Shown here in pieces: positions 16,734-27,252 of a stretch of DNA of 64,000 nt. Numbering within the stretch: the stretch's first letter is position 1; each line of letters opens with the position of its first letter. Under the pieces are notes generated by a model. The model was not told where the DNA came from, made no database searches, and saw only the letters and a list, made by a program, of their open reading frames with translations. Origin of the DNA: Spirochaetaceae bacterium (GTDB lineage: Bacteria; Spirochaetota; Spirochaetia; Treponematales; Treponemataceae); assembly GCA_017416145.1 (NCBI GenBank), contig JAFQDD010000009.1:1-64000 (forward strand), given 5' to 3'. The position numbers were made by a program, and so were the translations under genes.

Positions 16734-19520
16734 CTAATTTCCCCGCACTTCTAAAACCGACATATTTTCAAAATAAGTTCCACATTCTACAAAATCACTA
16801 ATTTCAGCATTTTCCATAAAATCAAAAGTTTTTAGATAATTTGTAAAATCATTTTGTTGATTTAAGCCTTGAATTATTTTTTTTGAGGTTCCAAGATTAA
16901 CATTTTCAAAATTGTAATATTTCATAACAAACTGATTTTTTATTTGTTCCAAATTTTCATCAGTTAAAGATTTCGTAAAATTTATAAATTCTTCCAATGA
17001 GGAATAAAATATTCCATTGATTTTGGAAAGATTTTTTGTTTCAACCTCTTTAAACTGAACACGAATCACATTTTTTTCAGAATAAAATTCGTGAACTGAG
17101 ATTTCCACATCCTTTTCCCAGTTTTTTTCTAGGATTTTTTGAAATTCTGTTAATAATCCCAAAAATATAGAATAATCATCTGTTAATTTAGATGGGGTTT
17201 CAAAGTAAAAATCCACAGGATCAGAAAAAACCGTGGTAGGAATAAGTTTTTCTGGTCGAGGTCCTGCGTCTTCAGCTTTTATATCCGTTGAAAAAGTCCG
17301 TTTTAACTGTACATATCTTGTGGCATTTGAAACAATTGGCTGGATTTGCTCCATAGACTTGGTCAAATTTAGAGATTTTAAGCTTCCAAAAGTTGATTCC
17401 AAATCATTTTTCAAATCAGGAATATTTCCAATTATTACGATGGAAAAACGAGAAGCATCCAAAAGTTCTGTATAAGATTTGAAAATCTCTGTAAAAGTAA
17501 TTCCAGAAAGCAAATTATCCGATTCTACAAAAAGATTTTCCAATTTTGTGCCAGAAAATATGGTTTCCATTCCAGAATTAAATAATTGGAAACTCAAAGA
17601 ATTTGAAGTTAATCTATAATTGTAATTTTCGGTAAAAATCAGTTCATCTGCCTTTGCCGCAGTTAAATCTGTGAAAAACAAAGCTTTTTTTATGCAAGAG
17701 AGCAAAAACTCAACATCATTTTTTCCGCAAGTAATGTTAATACTACTGTTGTAAATGCCTGTTTCCACAGAAATTGAGAAATCAGCCCAAGGTTTTTCCA
17801 GTTGAAAAAACGATTTTATATTATTTGCAAAATATTTAATCGTAATAGTCTCCAATCCCGGTGTTTCTGCATGAAAAAGTTCTCCACCCTTTATGGAAAT
17901 AGCTATTGAAAAACTTTCTTGATTGTTGGTACTTTTTTCCACTACAGAAATATTATTTGATAATTTGTAAGAGGTAAAACTTTTTATATTTTGCTGATAG
18001 TACGAATCTTTTTGGATTTTTGAAATATCTAGAATAAGGGGTTCGTCATCATTTTTTGGAAAATCATAGTTTTGAGTTAGTAAAATATAACCATTTTCCT
18101 CAAAAGTGGATTTGTAGTTTTTGTAAGTTTTGGAATTTACAAGCAAAAACACATAAGGTTCGGTTTGAAAAACTGATTTTGTATCCTCAAAGGAAAGAGT
18201 TTTTACGTTTTTTAGATAATTATAAAAATATTCTGGACCGCCATAAGCCCAAGTTGATGTCAAAGCAGCATAAAGATTTTTTTTGGAAATACGAGATGTG
18301 ATTTCTTGATATAAAAGTTTTTCTTTTTCCTCTAAAAACTCATTTTCTAATATGGAATTTCCAAAATCTATTGAAGAAATCACATTTTCTGCTTGTAAAG
18401 TTGGGGAAACTTCTCCATTTTCCATAAGAGACTGAATTATCACTCTGGAACTGGTTCCATTTTCTGCAAATCCAGAATAAATATAAGTTTCATCATAAAT
18501 TCCAGAGATTTCATTTACAACTTTTTCTTTGAAATTTTTGGAATTTTCTAAGGCAAGGGAAGCAAGTTGCAATTTTCCACAAGTTTTTATATCAGAAAAC
18601 AATCCTTCTGTTGGATATTGTAGGATTAGTTGATTATAATCTGTTGAAAAATTATCGCTAATTAAAACATATTTTTTTTCTTGTAAATCACGGATATTTT
18701 GATTTTCCACAACAATATTAGAAATTGATGGCTTCCAGTTTTCAAAATAATTTTTTGCGTAGTCTAAAACAGTTTCAGCATTTACAGAGCCAGTTACAAA
18801 AATGCAGGATTTTTCTGGTGTGTAAAATTGATTGTAAATTTCAAAGATTTTATTTCTAATTTCTTCTATTGTATAATTTTGTATAATTCCAGAATACAAA
18901 ACTGTATCTTGTTTCCAAGGCGAAGTAAAAATCACTGAGTCAATATTTGAATTGATATAGGCAAGTTCGTTTTTTTGGTTTTCCAAGGCTTTTTCTTTTA
19001 AATTTTTGTATTCTGCTAAAATTTTTTCCTCAGAAAAAGATTGATTTTGTGCTGCTTTTGAAAAAATTGATAAAGCATTTTCTAAATTTGAAAGGGTTGT
19101 TATTCCTTGAAAAATCACAGAATCACTTTTTAATTCGGAAGTAATATTTGTAAGTTGCTGATTTTGAAGTTGATTTTCGATATTATCATTTTGTAAAAAA
19201 AGTCTATAAGCCAACTCTGGGAAACCGGAATTGTCTTGGTTTTGGACAGAAAATCCTGCCTTTGCAATAAAAGATATTTCCACTAAGGGATTTTCAAAAT
19301 CTTCTAAAACGTAAACTTGGAAACCGTTTTTTAGCTGATAGGAACGCAAATTATCTTTGGATTGGGAATATATTTCCGTTTCTTGTTGAAAAAAAGATTT
19401 TGCAGCTGATATCACTTGTTTTGGAGTTTGCAAAATCTCTAAATTGTCTGCAAATAAGGAAAATGAACAAAAAATCATTAGAAAAAGAAGAGAGGCTTTG
19501 AAAGTATATTTTTTGTTCAT
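16734..19520 (-). CDS. Secreted M16 peptidase homologue lacking the zinc-binding motif
   Basis: About 928 residues with a signal peptide ending near S-L-F-A-D (residue 24). The layout is that of a two-lobed M16 (pitrilysin/insulinase) protein: Q-L-K-N-G-F-Q-V-Y-V-L near 65, a VTGSV-N-A-E lobe end near 245, and a second half starting S-Y-K-L-S-N-N-I-S-V-V near 520. In active enzymes the first lobe carries H-x-x-E-H; here the matching stretch reads G-F-P-E-L-A-Y-R-L-F, so both His and the Glu are replaced. It is therefore probably a non-catalytic chaperone or scaffold in the periplasm. Last gene of an operon with a SpoIIE phosphatase and a TPR protein. Start ATG at 19520 has AAGGA upstream. Confidence 0.75.
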   Translation of the reverse strand: MNKKYTFKASLLFLMIFCSFSLFADNLEILQTPKQVISAAKSFFQQETEIYSQSKDNLRSYQLKNGFQVYVLEDFENPLVEISFIAKAGFSVQNQDNSGFPELAYRLFLQNDNIENQLQNQQLTNITSELKSDSVIFQGITTLSNLENALSIFSKAAQNQSFSEEKILAEYKNLKEKALENQKNELAYINSNIDSVIFTSPWKQDTVLYSGIIQNYTIEEIRNKIFEIYNQFYTPEKSCIFVTGSVNAETVLDYAKNYFENWKPSISNIVVENQNIRDLQEKKYVLISDNFSTDYNQLILQYPTEGLFSDIKTCGKLQLASLALENSKNFKEKVVNEISGIYDETYIYSGFAENGTSSRVIIQSLMENGEVSPTLQAENVISSIDFGNSILENEFLEEKEKLLYQEITSRISKKNLYAALTSTWAYGGPEYFYNYLKNVKTLSFEDTKSVFQTEPYVFLLVNSKTYKNYKSTFEENGYILLTQNYDFPKNDDEPLILDISKIQKDSYYQQNIKSFTSYKLSNNISVVEKSTNNQESFSIAISIKGGELFHAETPGLETITIKYFANNIKSFFQLEKPWADFSISVETGIYNSSINITCGKNDVEFLLSCIKKALFFTDLTAAKADELIFTENYNYRLTSNSLSFQLFNSGMETIFSGTKLENLFVESDNLLSGITFTEIFKSYTELLDASRFSIVIIGNIPDLKNDLESTFGSLKSLNLTKSMEQIQPIVSNATRYVQLKRTFSTDIKAEDAGPRPEKLIPTTVFSDPVDFYFETPSKLTDDYSIFLGLLTEFQKILEKNWEKDVEISVHEFYSEKNVIRVQFKEVETKNLSKINGIFYSSLEEFINFTKSLTDENLEQIKNQFVMKYYNFENVNLGTSKKIIQGLNQQNDFTNYLKTFDFMENAEISDFVECGTYFENMSVLEVRGN

Positions 19521-19530
19521 TATCATTTCC

Positions 19531-22500
19531 TTACTTTTTACGTTTTATAGCAATCAGAGTTAAGTCGTCGTACTGGTCGTCTTCAAAAATTTCTGTATAA
19601 TACAAATATTCTTTGAATTCTGGATGTGGTTTTCTGTTTGCACAATAGTCATTATACTGCAAAAAGTGTTTGTTTAAGAAGTCATCAACTTTTGCATCAA
19701 CTTGAACTTTGTCAAATTCTGTAGCTTTTGGATTTTTGTACATACGGAAAATCTTTTCTACAGAAACTAAAGCCATAATAGCCTCTTCTGCACTTCCTTC
19801 GCAAGTAGAAAAATCAAAAACTAGTTCTTCATTTTCTATTGGATTGTGGTCTTTTTCCAAAACAAAAGTTGATTTATGGAAAACGGCCTCAATAATTGCG
19901 TTTACTCGTTCTGGAGACATTTCTTCTCCGTCTTGACCTACTTGGTGATAATTGTGAGGGCTTTCTGGCTCTAGACCTGGTTCTGCACAAACCATTAAAT
20001 TATAGTTTTTATCTCGGAAAAGACGTTTTGCTTCCTCGATACCGTCAGTATACAAGAATAATACGTCTCCAGGTTTTAGTGTGACAGTTTGCACTTTGAA
20101 GCCACCTTTCATATCCACCATAAAAGTTGGGAAAACTCCAGCTGCGGCTGATTCTGGCAATGTAATAGTTTTTTTTGTTCCTGTAGCTGCTTCATAAATA
20201 TGGATAAGATTGTCTCCAGCATTACAAAAGTGCATTTCTCCGTTTTGGGAGTTGTAAATACACAATGTAAAGGCTGCAAAACGTCCTTTGAATCCTCGAG
20301 ATTCTATTAAGTCATTTATTTGAGAAACAACTGGAGTTAAGTTATATCCGTTTTTCTTGTAGCTCCAATCTTTGAAATAATGCAAGAAAAGTGTTGCAAC
20401 TTCAACCATAATAAGAGCTGCTGGAACACCTTTTCCAGAAACGTCACATTTTATAATTGCGTAGTGTTTATCATCAAGTTTTAGATAGTCAAAATAGTCT
20501 CCAGAAACACCTTTTGCTCCTTCGTAATAGCCAAAAAATTGGGTATAATCGTCTTCGATTTTTCCTGTGGTAAGTTTTCTTCCAGCAGAATCCACTTCAA
20601 GAGGAATAAACATTTTTTGAACTTCTTTACCAACTGTCAAATCCTTTGAAGCAGCGGCAGCTTTTACAAGTCCACGAGTCATATCATTTACAGTTTCCCC
20701 AAGAAGCCCAATTTCGTCTTTGGATTTAAGTTTTATATCCTTTCCTTCCAGAGTTTCCTTATCATCAGTATCTCGAATCATAGCAACGTGACTTGCCAAT
20801 TTTCTAATTGGGCGAATAATAAAACTTGCCACAATTGTTGAACCAATTACTCCAATAGAAACTGCGATTAAAGCGATAACTCCTGTAATGTATAAAATGC
20901 TTTCTTGAGAAGAAGCAAGAGAATCTCGCAAGGTTTCGGTAGAAACTTCTATTAAGATAACTGAGCGAACAAAGTTTTGATCTGCACCTTGGCGATACAA
21001 AACAGGTTTGTAAAACAAATATGTAGAATGTTCATCAGATATTTTTGTAGAGTCATATTTTGGATAGCTACCTAAACCTTCTTGGGAAAGTTGGTTTAAG
21101 TTTCCAGACAGTTTTTCTGAAAGTTGATTTATTATGCTTTGAATTTCTTCTCGACGAGCAATAGATGCTTTATCAGTTTTTGTTGCAAGTTTGATACCCT
21201 CAGAAGTCAATTCTGTAATATCGGATGCGATTTCAGAAACAGATGCTTTTGCTTTATCGTTTAATAATAAAGCATTTTTGCAAATTTCAATAACTTCATC
21301 TTGGGAAATTCTAGAAGTTCCGTAGCTCAAAGATTCTGAATCAACCTTATTTATAATTTCAGGGTCGTTAGAAGCCCAAACGTAATCAAGATTTGTATTA
21401 TTTCCCTCAGATGAAAATCCCAAAATTGTTGCGTAATTTGCTTCACTAATTGAACTTGTTTGAGAAGGCAAAAAGCTTAGCTCCAAAACATTTTGATTTG
21501 GCATATAGGCTTTTACACCAGAAGACAAACTTTCTAGCAAAACATTCACCCGTTCTTGAAGTCCTTGAACCAAAGTTTGTTCCTGATTTTGAAGCATCAC
21601 ATATCCTAGAGGAACAGAAACTAGTAAAATAATGAAAATTACCAAAAATGAAGTAAACAATGCTAATTTAATTTTTAAACTAACACCCTTTTGTTTCATT
21701 TTTTTTGCTTTGTGTTTTTTTTCTAGAGGCATAATATCTCCATGTATTAGTGCTATGACTTCATTTCGTACTAAAAAAGTTTCTTTTGTGGTGGAAGCAA
21801 TTCCCCGAACAGAAAAAACTAATCCCAAAAATGTTAGACAAATAAATATCCAAAATAGAATCTGTGGTACATCAGCCGTAAACAAAATTGATGTAATGAT
21901 TTTCCAAGTTGGAATATATCTGTAGTTATGATTTCCAATTTTTACAGTTCCGTAATTTCCAACATTTAAAAGATTTCCAGACCAATACAATCCTCGCTTT
22001 GAATGTAGCAAACCAATTTTGTATTTTCCCTCTTCTAAATCTCCCAATTGGATTCCTGTAATCACCTTGTTTGAAGTGATTTTGAAATCACCCTCTTCGT
22101 AAATCAAGATTTCATCGTAGGATTTTCCATCTTTTGAAAAGTAAATTGCGTCAATTGTTCCTTCTTTTGTAAAATCATTTCCGAAAATTGATAAATCAAT
22201 ATTTCCAAAATCATCAACTTTTGTATTGATATATGAAATTACCGTGTGAGGAATATATTTATTCATTGAAACATAAATTGTGGAATGTTCACCAACATTT
22301 CCAACAGAATCTATAGCAGCCACAGAAAATGCCCAAATTCCGTCTTCTTTGTTAGAATAAGAAACAGATTTTTTTCCAGTTAAAATCTTTTTTTGAGGCG
22401 GAATTATATTTTTCCCAAGATTTTGCCAAGTTGTTCCCATATATTGCATATTGTATGAATATCCAGCCACATCTTCGTCCTCTGGAGCTTCCCAAGAAAA

Positions 22501-24084
22501 TGCAAAAGTATTTGATTTTAAGAAACCCATTTCATCAATTTCTGGAAAAATAATATTTGGCATACCAGGAGGAGTTGTATCTTTGTAATATTCCAAAGTC
22601 GAAGATTCAGACCAGTTTCCAGCGTAATCTGTGACACGGACTTTTAAATACCATTTACCTTCAGATTTTGCAAACAATTCAAGATTATTCTTGTTATGTA
22701 AATTTAAGAGAATATTCTCTGGTTCCACAGAAATATCTTGAGACCAAGAATAAGAAAATCCTGCAATTCCAGAGGAATCTTCTGGCATATTAACTTGCAC
22801 CCGAACTTTTTCAGAAGTAGAGCGTTTTCCAGCTGTAAAAGATTTTGGAGAATATTTCGCCAATCCAACAGATTTGTCTGGAGCTAAATGAATAATTTTG
22901 TTTTTTGAACCAGATTTTTCTTGCCAAAAAAAGCTTAAATCCGAATTGTTAGAAATCATCACATTTCCGAAAGATGCTTCGGTTTTATCAGATGTCAATG
23001 CCCTATCCTGCCAAAAAAATCCATTTCTTTCAGCGTGATATACAGAACTTACTCCTCGTCGTGTGTCAAACCAAAGAGCATTTATTTTTTCACCATAAGA
23101 AAACAAAATTGGTAAACTACAATTTCCATTTCCAGAAGAAATCATAGTTCCACCATCAATTATTTTTCCCTGTTGATTTAATTCTGCAAAGTAAATATTT
23201 GCGTTTTCAGAATTGTAGTAAGTCCTTTCCCATGCCATATACAGTTTATCTTCAAACTGTAACAAAGAGGGCCGCTGATTGTGGTAACTTGTAAAAGGAT
23301 TTGATCCAGAAACTGAATCCGTTATCAAAGTTGCATCTGACCAATAGGAACTGGAAACGCTTTTTTCTGTGGCATATAACTGATAAGAAAGCCGGTTTTC
23401 ATAAATGAAAGAGGCTTGAAACACAACTAAATCACGATTATCAAGGGGAATCAAAGTTGGAATAAAGGCATTTTGCATACCAAAACTTGGTAAAAATGCT
23501 TCAAATTCGCTCCAAAGTTTTCCATCTTGGGAAACAGAAGTCATCAGGGAAAAGCTTTCATTTTGGCCTTGAGTGGCAAAAAGCATAAAATCATCGTTGG
23601 AAGTTCTAAAAATTCTTGGGGCTACCAAGGATGCAGAATCTTGTTGAAGAACAGTTTCATTGAAAGTTTCAAAGTTTTCTGTTGAAAAAACTGAAATAGC
23701 ATTTTTATTTGACAAAACTGCCACGGCGATTTTGCCTTGATTATTAACTGCCACAGAAAAAATATTTGGAACTTCTCCAGTATAGGAAAATGGTCCTGCA
23801 AATCGAGAAACGTCCTTTGCTGTGTTTTCATAAAAGATTTTTCCAGAAAGATAAATTTTTCCCCCAGAAACCACTTCTTGCCAAATCACAGCGGACAAAC
23901 CTTTTTCGTTGCTGGAAACAGTTGGAAATCTAGCATCTCCAGATGATATTGTGACAGGATTTTCCCAGTAAAACTCTGCTGCAAAAAGAGATAAAGAGGA
24001 AAATCCTTGAACCATCCAAAACAAGAGAAAAAGAGAAATATACTTAAATAAAAATCTTTGACATTTATTAAGTTTTTTTATCAC
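19531..24084 (-). CDS. Giant membrane SpoIIE/PP2C phosphatase with extracytoplasmic beta-propeller-like and Ig-like sensor region
   Basis: 1517 residues. Signal peptide (1-36), then an extracytoplasmic region of repeated beta strands resembling a sialidase/BNR-type propeller (about 37-430), Ig/fibronectin-like modules (430-650), membrane segments near 738-765 and 805-830, a periplasmic sensor stretch with coiled coil (835-1055), a third segment (1058-1082), a HAMP-like linker (G-S-T-I-V-A-S-F-I-I-R-P-I-R) and a PP2C domain (1185-1500) with S-G-D-Y-F-D, D-V-S-G-K-G-V-P-A-A, N-A-G-D-N and Y-T-D-G-I-E-E-A. It should dephosphorylate a STAS-type antagonist in a partner switch. The GTG start overlaps the upstream stop by four bases. 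Candidate targets include the RsbV protein encoded at 47317. Confidence 0.82.
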   Translation of the reverse strand: MIKKLNKCQRFLFKYISLFLLFWMVQGFSSLSLFAAEFYWENPVTISSGDARFPTVSSNEKGLSAVIWQEVVSGGKIYLSGKIFYENTAKDVSRFAGPFSYTGEVPNIFSVAVNNQGKIAVAVLSNKNAISVFSTENFETFNETVLQQDSASLVAPRIFRTSNDDFMLFATQGQNESFSLMTSVSQDGKLWSEFEAFLPSFGMQNAFIPTLIPLDNRDLVVFQASFIYENRLSYQLYATEKSVSSSYWSDATLITDSVSGSNPFTSYHNQRPSLLQFEDKLYMAWERTYYNSENANIYFAELNQQGKIIDGGTMISSGNGNCSLPILFSYGEKINALWFDTRRGVSSVYHAERNGFFWQDRALTSDKTEASFGNVMISNNSDLSFFWQEKSGSKNKIIHLAPDKSVGLAKYSPKSFTAGKRSTSEKVRVQVNMPEDSSGIAGFSYSWSQDISVEPENILLNLHNKNNLELFAKSEGKWYLKVRVTDYAGNWSESSTLEYYKDTTPPGMPNIIFPEIDEMGFLKSNTFAFSWEAPEDEDVAGYSYNMQYMGTTWQNLGKNIIPPQKKILTGKKSVSYSNKEDGIWAFSVAAIDSVGNVGEHSTIYVSMNKYIPHTVISYINTKVDDFGNIDLSIFGNDFTKEGTIDAIYFSKDGKSYDEILIYEEGDFKITSNKVITGIQLGDLEEGKYKIGLLHSKRGLYWSGNLLNVGNYGTVKIGNHNYRYIPTWKIITSILFTADVPQILFWIFICLTFLGLVFSVRGIASTTKETFLVRNEVIALIHGDIMPLEKKHKAKKMKQKGVSLKIKLALFTSFLVIFIILLVSVPLGYVMLQNQEQTLVQGLQERVNVLLESLSSGVKAYMPNQNVLELSFLPSQTSSISEANYATILGFSSEGNNTNLDYVWASNDPEIINKVDSESLSYGTSRISQDEVIEICKNALLLNDKAKASVSEIASDITELTSEGIKLATKTDKASIARREEIQSIINQLSEKLSGNLNQLSQEGLGSYPKYDSTKISDEHSTYLFYKPVLYRQGADQNFVRSVILIEVSTETLRDSLASSQESILYITGVIALIAVSIGVIGSTIVASFIIRPIRKLASHVAMIRDTDDKETLEGKDIKLKSKDEIGLLGETVNDMTRGLVKAAAASKDLTVGKEVQKMFIPLEVDSAGRKLTTGKIEDDYTQFFGYYEGAKGVSGDYFDYLKLDDKHYAIIKCDVSGKGVPAALIMVEVATLFLHYFKDWSYKKNGYNLTPVVSQINDLIESRGFKGRFAAFTLCIYNSQNGEMHFCNAGDNLIHIYEAATGTKKTITLPESAAAGVFPTFMVDMKGGFKVQTVTLKPGDVLFLYTDGIEEAKRLFRDKNYNLMVCAEPGLEPESPHNYHQVGQDGEEMSPERVNAIIEAVFHKSTFVLEKDHNPIENEELVFDFSTCEGSAEEAIMALVSVEKIFRMYKNPKATEFDKVQVDAKVDDFLNKHFLQYNDYCANRKPHPEFKEYLYYTEIFEDDQYDDLTLIAIKRKK

Positions 24085-27059
24085 AACAACGACTCTACCT
24101 TTTTCATCAAATCAATGATTTTTGAGGATTTGCTATAAGTTTTGTTTTCCATCAAACCTGAAACAATAGCATAAGCTTGTATAGTATTTCCTTTTTGCAA
24201 TTCTTGAACAGCTTGTTGATAAAGTTTTTCCGCATTTGCTGGTAAAACCGCAGTTCCAGTGCCTCCAAGAGAAGTACTAATTCTATCCTTTAGGATTTGG
24301 GCTTCCGTATTGTCCGGATTTGCTTCCAAAGCCTGATTTATAAGTTGCAAAGCACTATTTAGAGAAATCTCATTTCTACTATCAGCCTCATAAACTTTAG
24401 CTGCCTCCGCTGTAAGTTGCGTAGAACGTCTTAAAGCAGAAGTATCAGGTGGTTTTACTCGAATACCAAGAGCAATTTCCACATTATATATAAAATCCTT
24501 TAATCCTGGATAGGATGGATTTATTTCATACAAGTCTAAAAGTTCTGCATAAACTGTTTGTTGCTTAGATTTATCTAAATATTCACTTTTTGCATTTTCC
24601 ACTTTACGAGTAAAATATTCGGTAAATGCCTTTTCATCAATTAGTTTATCGATTCTCAAGGTCAACAAACTTGCTTCTTGATTCAAAGGATAAACAGTTT
24701 GCACTTCCCTTAGCTTTTGCTTTGCACTTTCAAAAGATTTTTTTGCCTCTCTTGATTTTCCACTAGCTAAAAGACTCTTTCCTTCATTGTAATACTGATT
24801 TGCAATATTTAACAACTGGCTCATTTCTGGATATAAAGGAGCCGTTGGTGCAATTGTTCGACCAGTTTTTAGAGAAAGAGCATTTCCAACCAAGGAAAGC
24901 AAAGATTCAATTTCTATATCAGATTCAGAGTTTGTAGTTGCCCAGCGAATTTTTGCTTGAGACAAAAGATTTTCCGCAGTTTCAAAGTTTCCAGCATAAT
25001 AAGCGTTTTTTGCCCGTGTTTTTAACTCACGAACTTCTTTTACAACGATTTCGTTTTCTGCACGAATAATTCGCTCCCCTAAAGCAAGTAACATTGCATC
25101 AGAGTTTTCACGCAAGGATTCAGATTCTTGATAAAGCAAAGATTCATTGTATTTTGAACGAGCTTTTTCTATGTAATCACGACAAAGAGAATAATCACCA
25201 TTTTTCAAAGCATTTTCAGCTTGATCATAACGCAAATCCGCTTCATTTTTGGCTAGTTCTGCAAGATTAACCCTTTCCTTTGCTTTGGAAATTAAAATAT
25301 TCCCCTTTTCCAAAAGACTTGATAAAGAACTAATATTTTCTTCAATAGAGATTTTTTCATGTGATACAGAGGCTAAACCCTCATCATAAAAACTTGTCAA
25401 AACCTCTAAAGCCTTTATATCACTTGATATTTGAACTAATCTTTCGCTAATAATTGGTTGCAATTCAGTTGGATAAGACAAAATCTCGTGGGAAAGATTT
25501 TCGTTTAACATTTCATAACATTGATTATAAACTGATAAATGCTCTTCTGTTATTGATTTTGAAGCATTTACACACCAAGCAGAAAGATTTTTTTCGTTTT
25601 GAGAATAAAAGGAAATATATTCATTTTTTGAAAATCCTGAAATTTCCCTTAGCAAATCAAAAGATTTTTTCCAAGAAATATTTTCATAAGAAGAAGTTAA
25701 AGACAACAAAACTTCGTTTGAATGATTTTCTAGATTTTTAATATTTTTATTTAAATCGAAAATAAAATCCTTGTATGAAAAATCAAATGCAACAACATGT
25801 TTTTCTGGATTTTCAGCAATATGAAATTGATTTAAAGAAGTTTTATAATCTTTAAAATCAAGAATATCCTTAAAAATTAAGTTGTAATTTGCAATCATAG
25901 ATTTTGTTTGCTTTAATTCAAGCATTTCATCGGTATTTTCTGCGTCAAAATAGTTTTCTGGATTTAATTTTATTAAACCTTGCAAATTTGCCAAACCAAT
26001 CCCAATTTCCACAAAAGAATCTGTATCTTGCAAAATTTTTTTACATATTTGATTTTTACTAGCAAAAAAATCCATAGATTTTTCAGACAGTTCCAAATTA
26101 TTTTTTTCAAGATTTTCAGCAATTTGATTGGTAATATAAGGCTTAAGTCCCTCTGTGTAACTGTTCCAAAGATTATCCAAAGCATTTATCATTCCACAGT
26201 TTGCAGTACTAGCTCTTCCCAAAACAAAACGATAAGCAAAAGCTAAAAAGGATGCTTCGGTAAGTTCAGAATCTTGTTTTTGCAATTCGTAAAATGAATC
26301 CCGAAAATACCAACCAGCTTCCACAATTGTGTTACGAATTGTGGCGTAATCTTTCATTCTATTTTCAAAAACTGAGTAATTTTCAAGACTTTTAGTAACA
26401 TTTCCCTCTTCCAAAGCCAAAACTAGATTTTCATAGGAAATATCTAACTGCGTTTTCAAAGTTTCATAACTATTTATCATAGTTTCAATATCAGAAATCT
26501 TTTTTTCGACAGAATCTACAAAAGCTTTTTCATATCCTGCTTGATGAAAATGACTTCTATACAACTCAAAGCCAGAAAAGTTTGTCCAAAGACTAGAAAT
26601 ATAATCTTTATTTGTTGTTTCAACACTTCCTTTGGAAATTATTTCTTCAAACTTAGAACGATAATATGTAAACTCAGCCGCAGCCTTTGTTTGTGCGATA
26701 AATTCGCGAGTGGATTCACTTGGGTTTTCCTCAATGGCTTCCAATTCTGCAATCATTTTTAATTTTTTTTCATCATTTGTAGGCTCGTTTATAATTACAT
26801 AAATGATTTCTTCTGCAAGTTTTGCGTATTCAGAGCGAACGTCCATTATGTCGTTTACCCGTTTTTGAGCATTGTCAAAGTTTTCAGGATTTTCTTTGAT
26901 ATATTGGTTTAATAAAAGAAGAGCATCGTTGTATTGTTTGTCTTGAATTTTTTCATCAATGTCGTAAAATTCAGCTTCCTGCTTTCCACTGGAAAAAAGG
27001 TAATTTGTAGAGACAAAGAGAAAAAATACTAATGTAAAAAACAAACACTTATTTTTCAT
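24081..27059 (-). CDS. Exported TPR/coiled-coil repeat protein
   Basis: 992 residues with an N-terminal signal sequence ending L-F-S-S-G-K-Q, which looks like a lipoprotein-type site without its Cys. The rest is helical: an N-terminal TPR unit (Y-N-D-A-L-L-L-L-N-Q-Y-I), a long coiled-coil middle, and clear TPR units after residue 620 (A-E-N-A-L-K-N-G-D-Y-S and N-P-D-N-T-E-A). It is likely a periplasmic scaffold. It is first in the operon with the SpoIIE phosphatase and the inactive M16 homologue, four bases overlapping the phosphatase. A TATAAT at 27084-27079 lies 19 bases before the ATG, with no Shine-Dalgarno site between. No known family name recognised. Confidence 0.7.
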   Translation of the reverse strand: MKNKCLFFTLVFFLFVSTNYLFSSGKQEAEFYDIDEKIQDKQYNDALLLLNQYIKENPENFDNAQKRVNDIMDVRSEYAKLAEEIIYVIINEPTNDEKKLKMIAELEAIEENPSESTREFIAQTKAAAEFTYYRSKFEEIISKGSVETTNKDYISSLWTNFSGFELYRSHFHQAGYEKAFVDSVEKKISDIETMINSYETLKTQLDISYENLVLALEEGNVTKSLENYSVFENRMKDYATIRNTIVEAGWYFRDSFYELQKQDSELTEASFLAFAYRFVLGRASTANCGMINALDNLWNSYTEGLKPYITNQIAENLEKNNLELSEKSMDFFASKNQICKKILQDTDSFVEIGIGLANLQGLIKLNPENYFDAENTDEMLELKQTKSMIANYNLIFKDILDFKDYKTSLNQFHIAENPEKHVVAFDFSYKDFIFDLNKNIKNLENHSNEVLLSLTSSYENISWKKSFDLLREISGFSKNEYISFYSQNEKNLSAWCVNASKSITEEHLSVYNQCYEMLNENLSHEILSYPTELQPIISERLVQISSDIKALEVLTSFYDEGLASVSHEKISIEENISSLSSLLEKGNILISKAKERVNLAELAKNEADLRYDQAENALKNGDYSLCRDYIEKARSKYNESLLYQESESLRENSDAMLLALGERIIRAENEIVVKEVRELKTRAKNAYYAGNFETAENLLSQAKIRWATTNSESDIEIESLLSLVGNALSLKTGRTIAPTAPLYPEMSQLLNIANQYYNEGKSLLASGKSREAKKSFESAKQKLREVQTVYPLNQEASLLTLRIDKLIDEKAFTEYFTRKVENAKSEYLDKSKQQTVYAELLDLYEINPSYPGLKDFIYNVEIALGIRVKPPDTSALRRSTQLTAEAAKVYEADSRNEISLNSALQLINQALEANPDNTEAQILKDRISTSLGGTGTAVLPANAEKLYQQAVQELQKGNTIQAYAIVSGLMENKTYSKSSKIIDLMKKVESLL

Positions 27060-27216
27060 TTTTTAATAAAATCGCCAAATTATACTGTAACATATTTTCT
27101 CATAAAACCTAGCATTTTCTTATGAAATCTAGATAAAAGATGTCAGAAAATTTCAAGTTTTTTTAAAATTATCCACTTCATTTTTCGGTTTTTTTTTGAT
27201 TGACATTTATAACTAC

Positions 27217-27246
27217 TTGCACAAGTTTTTATTTTTTCTGTATAAC
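27217..27246 (+). promoter_or_regulatory. Leaderless promoter of the DUF4954 gene
   Basis: TTGCAC at 27217-27222, an 18-base spacer and TATAAC at 27241-27246. The ATG comes six bases later, with no ribosome site, so a leaderless message is expected. Confidence 0.65.
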
Positions 27247-27252
27247 ATTTAT

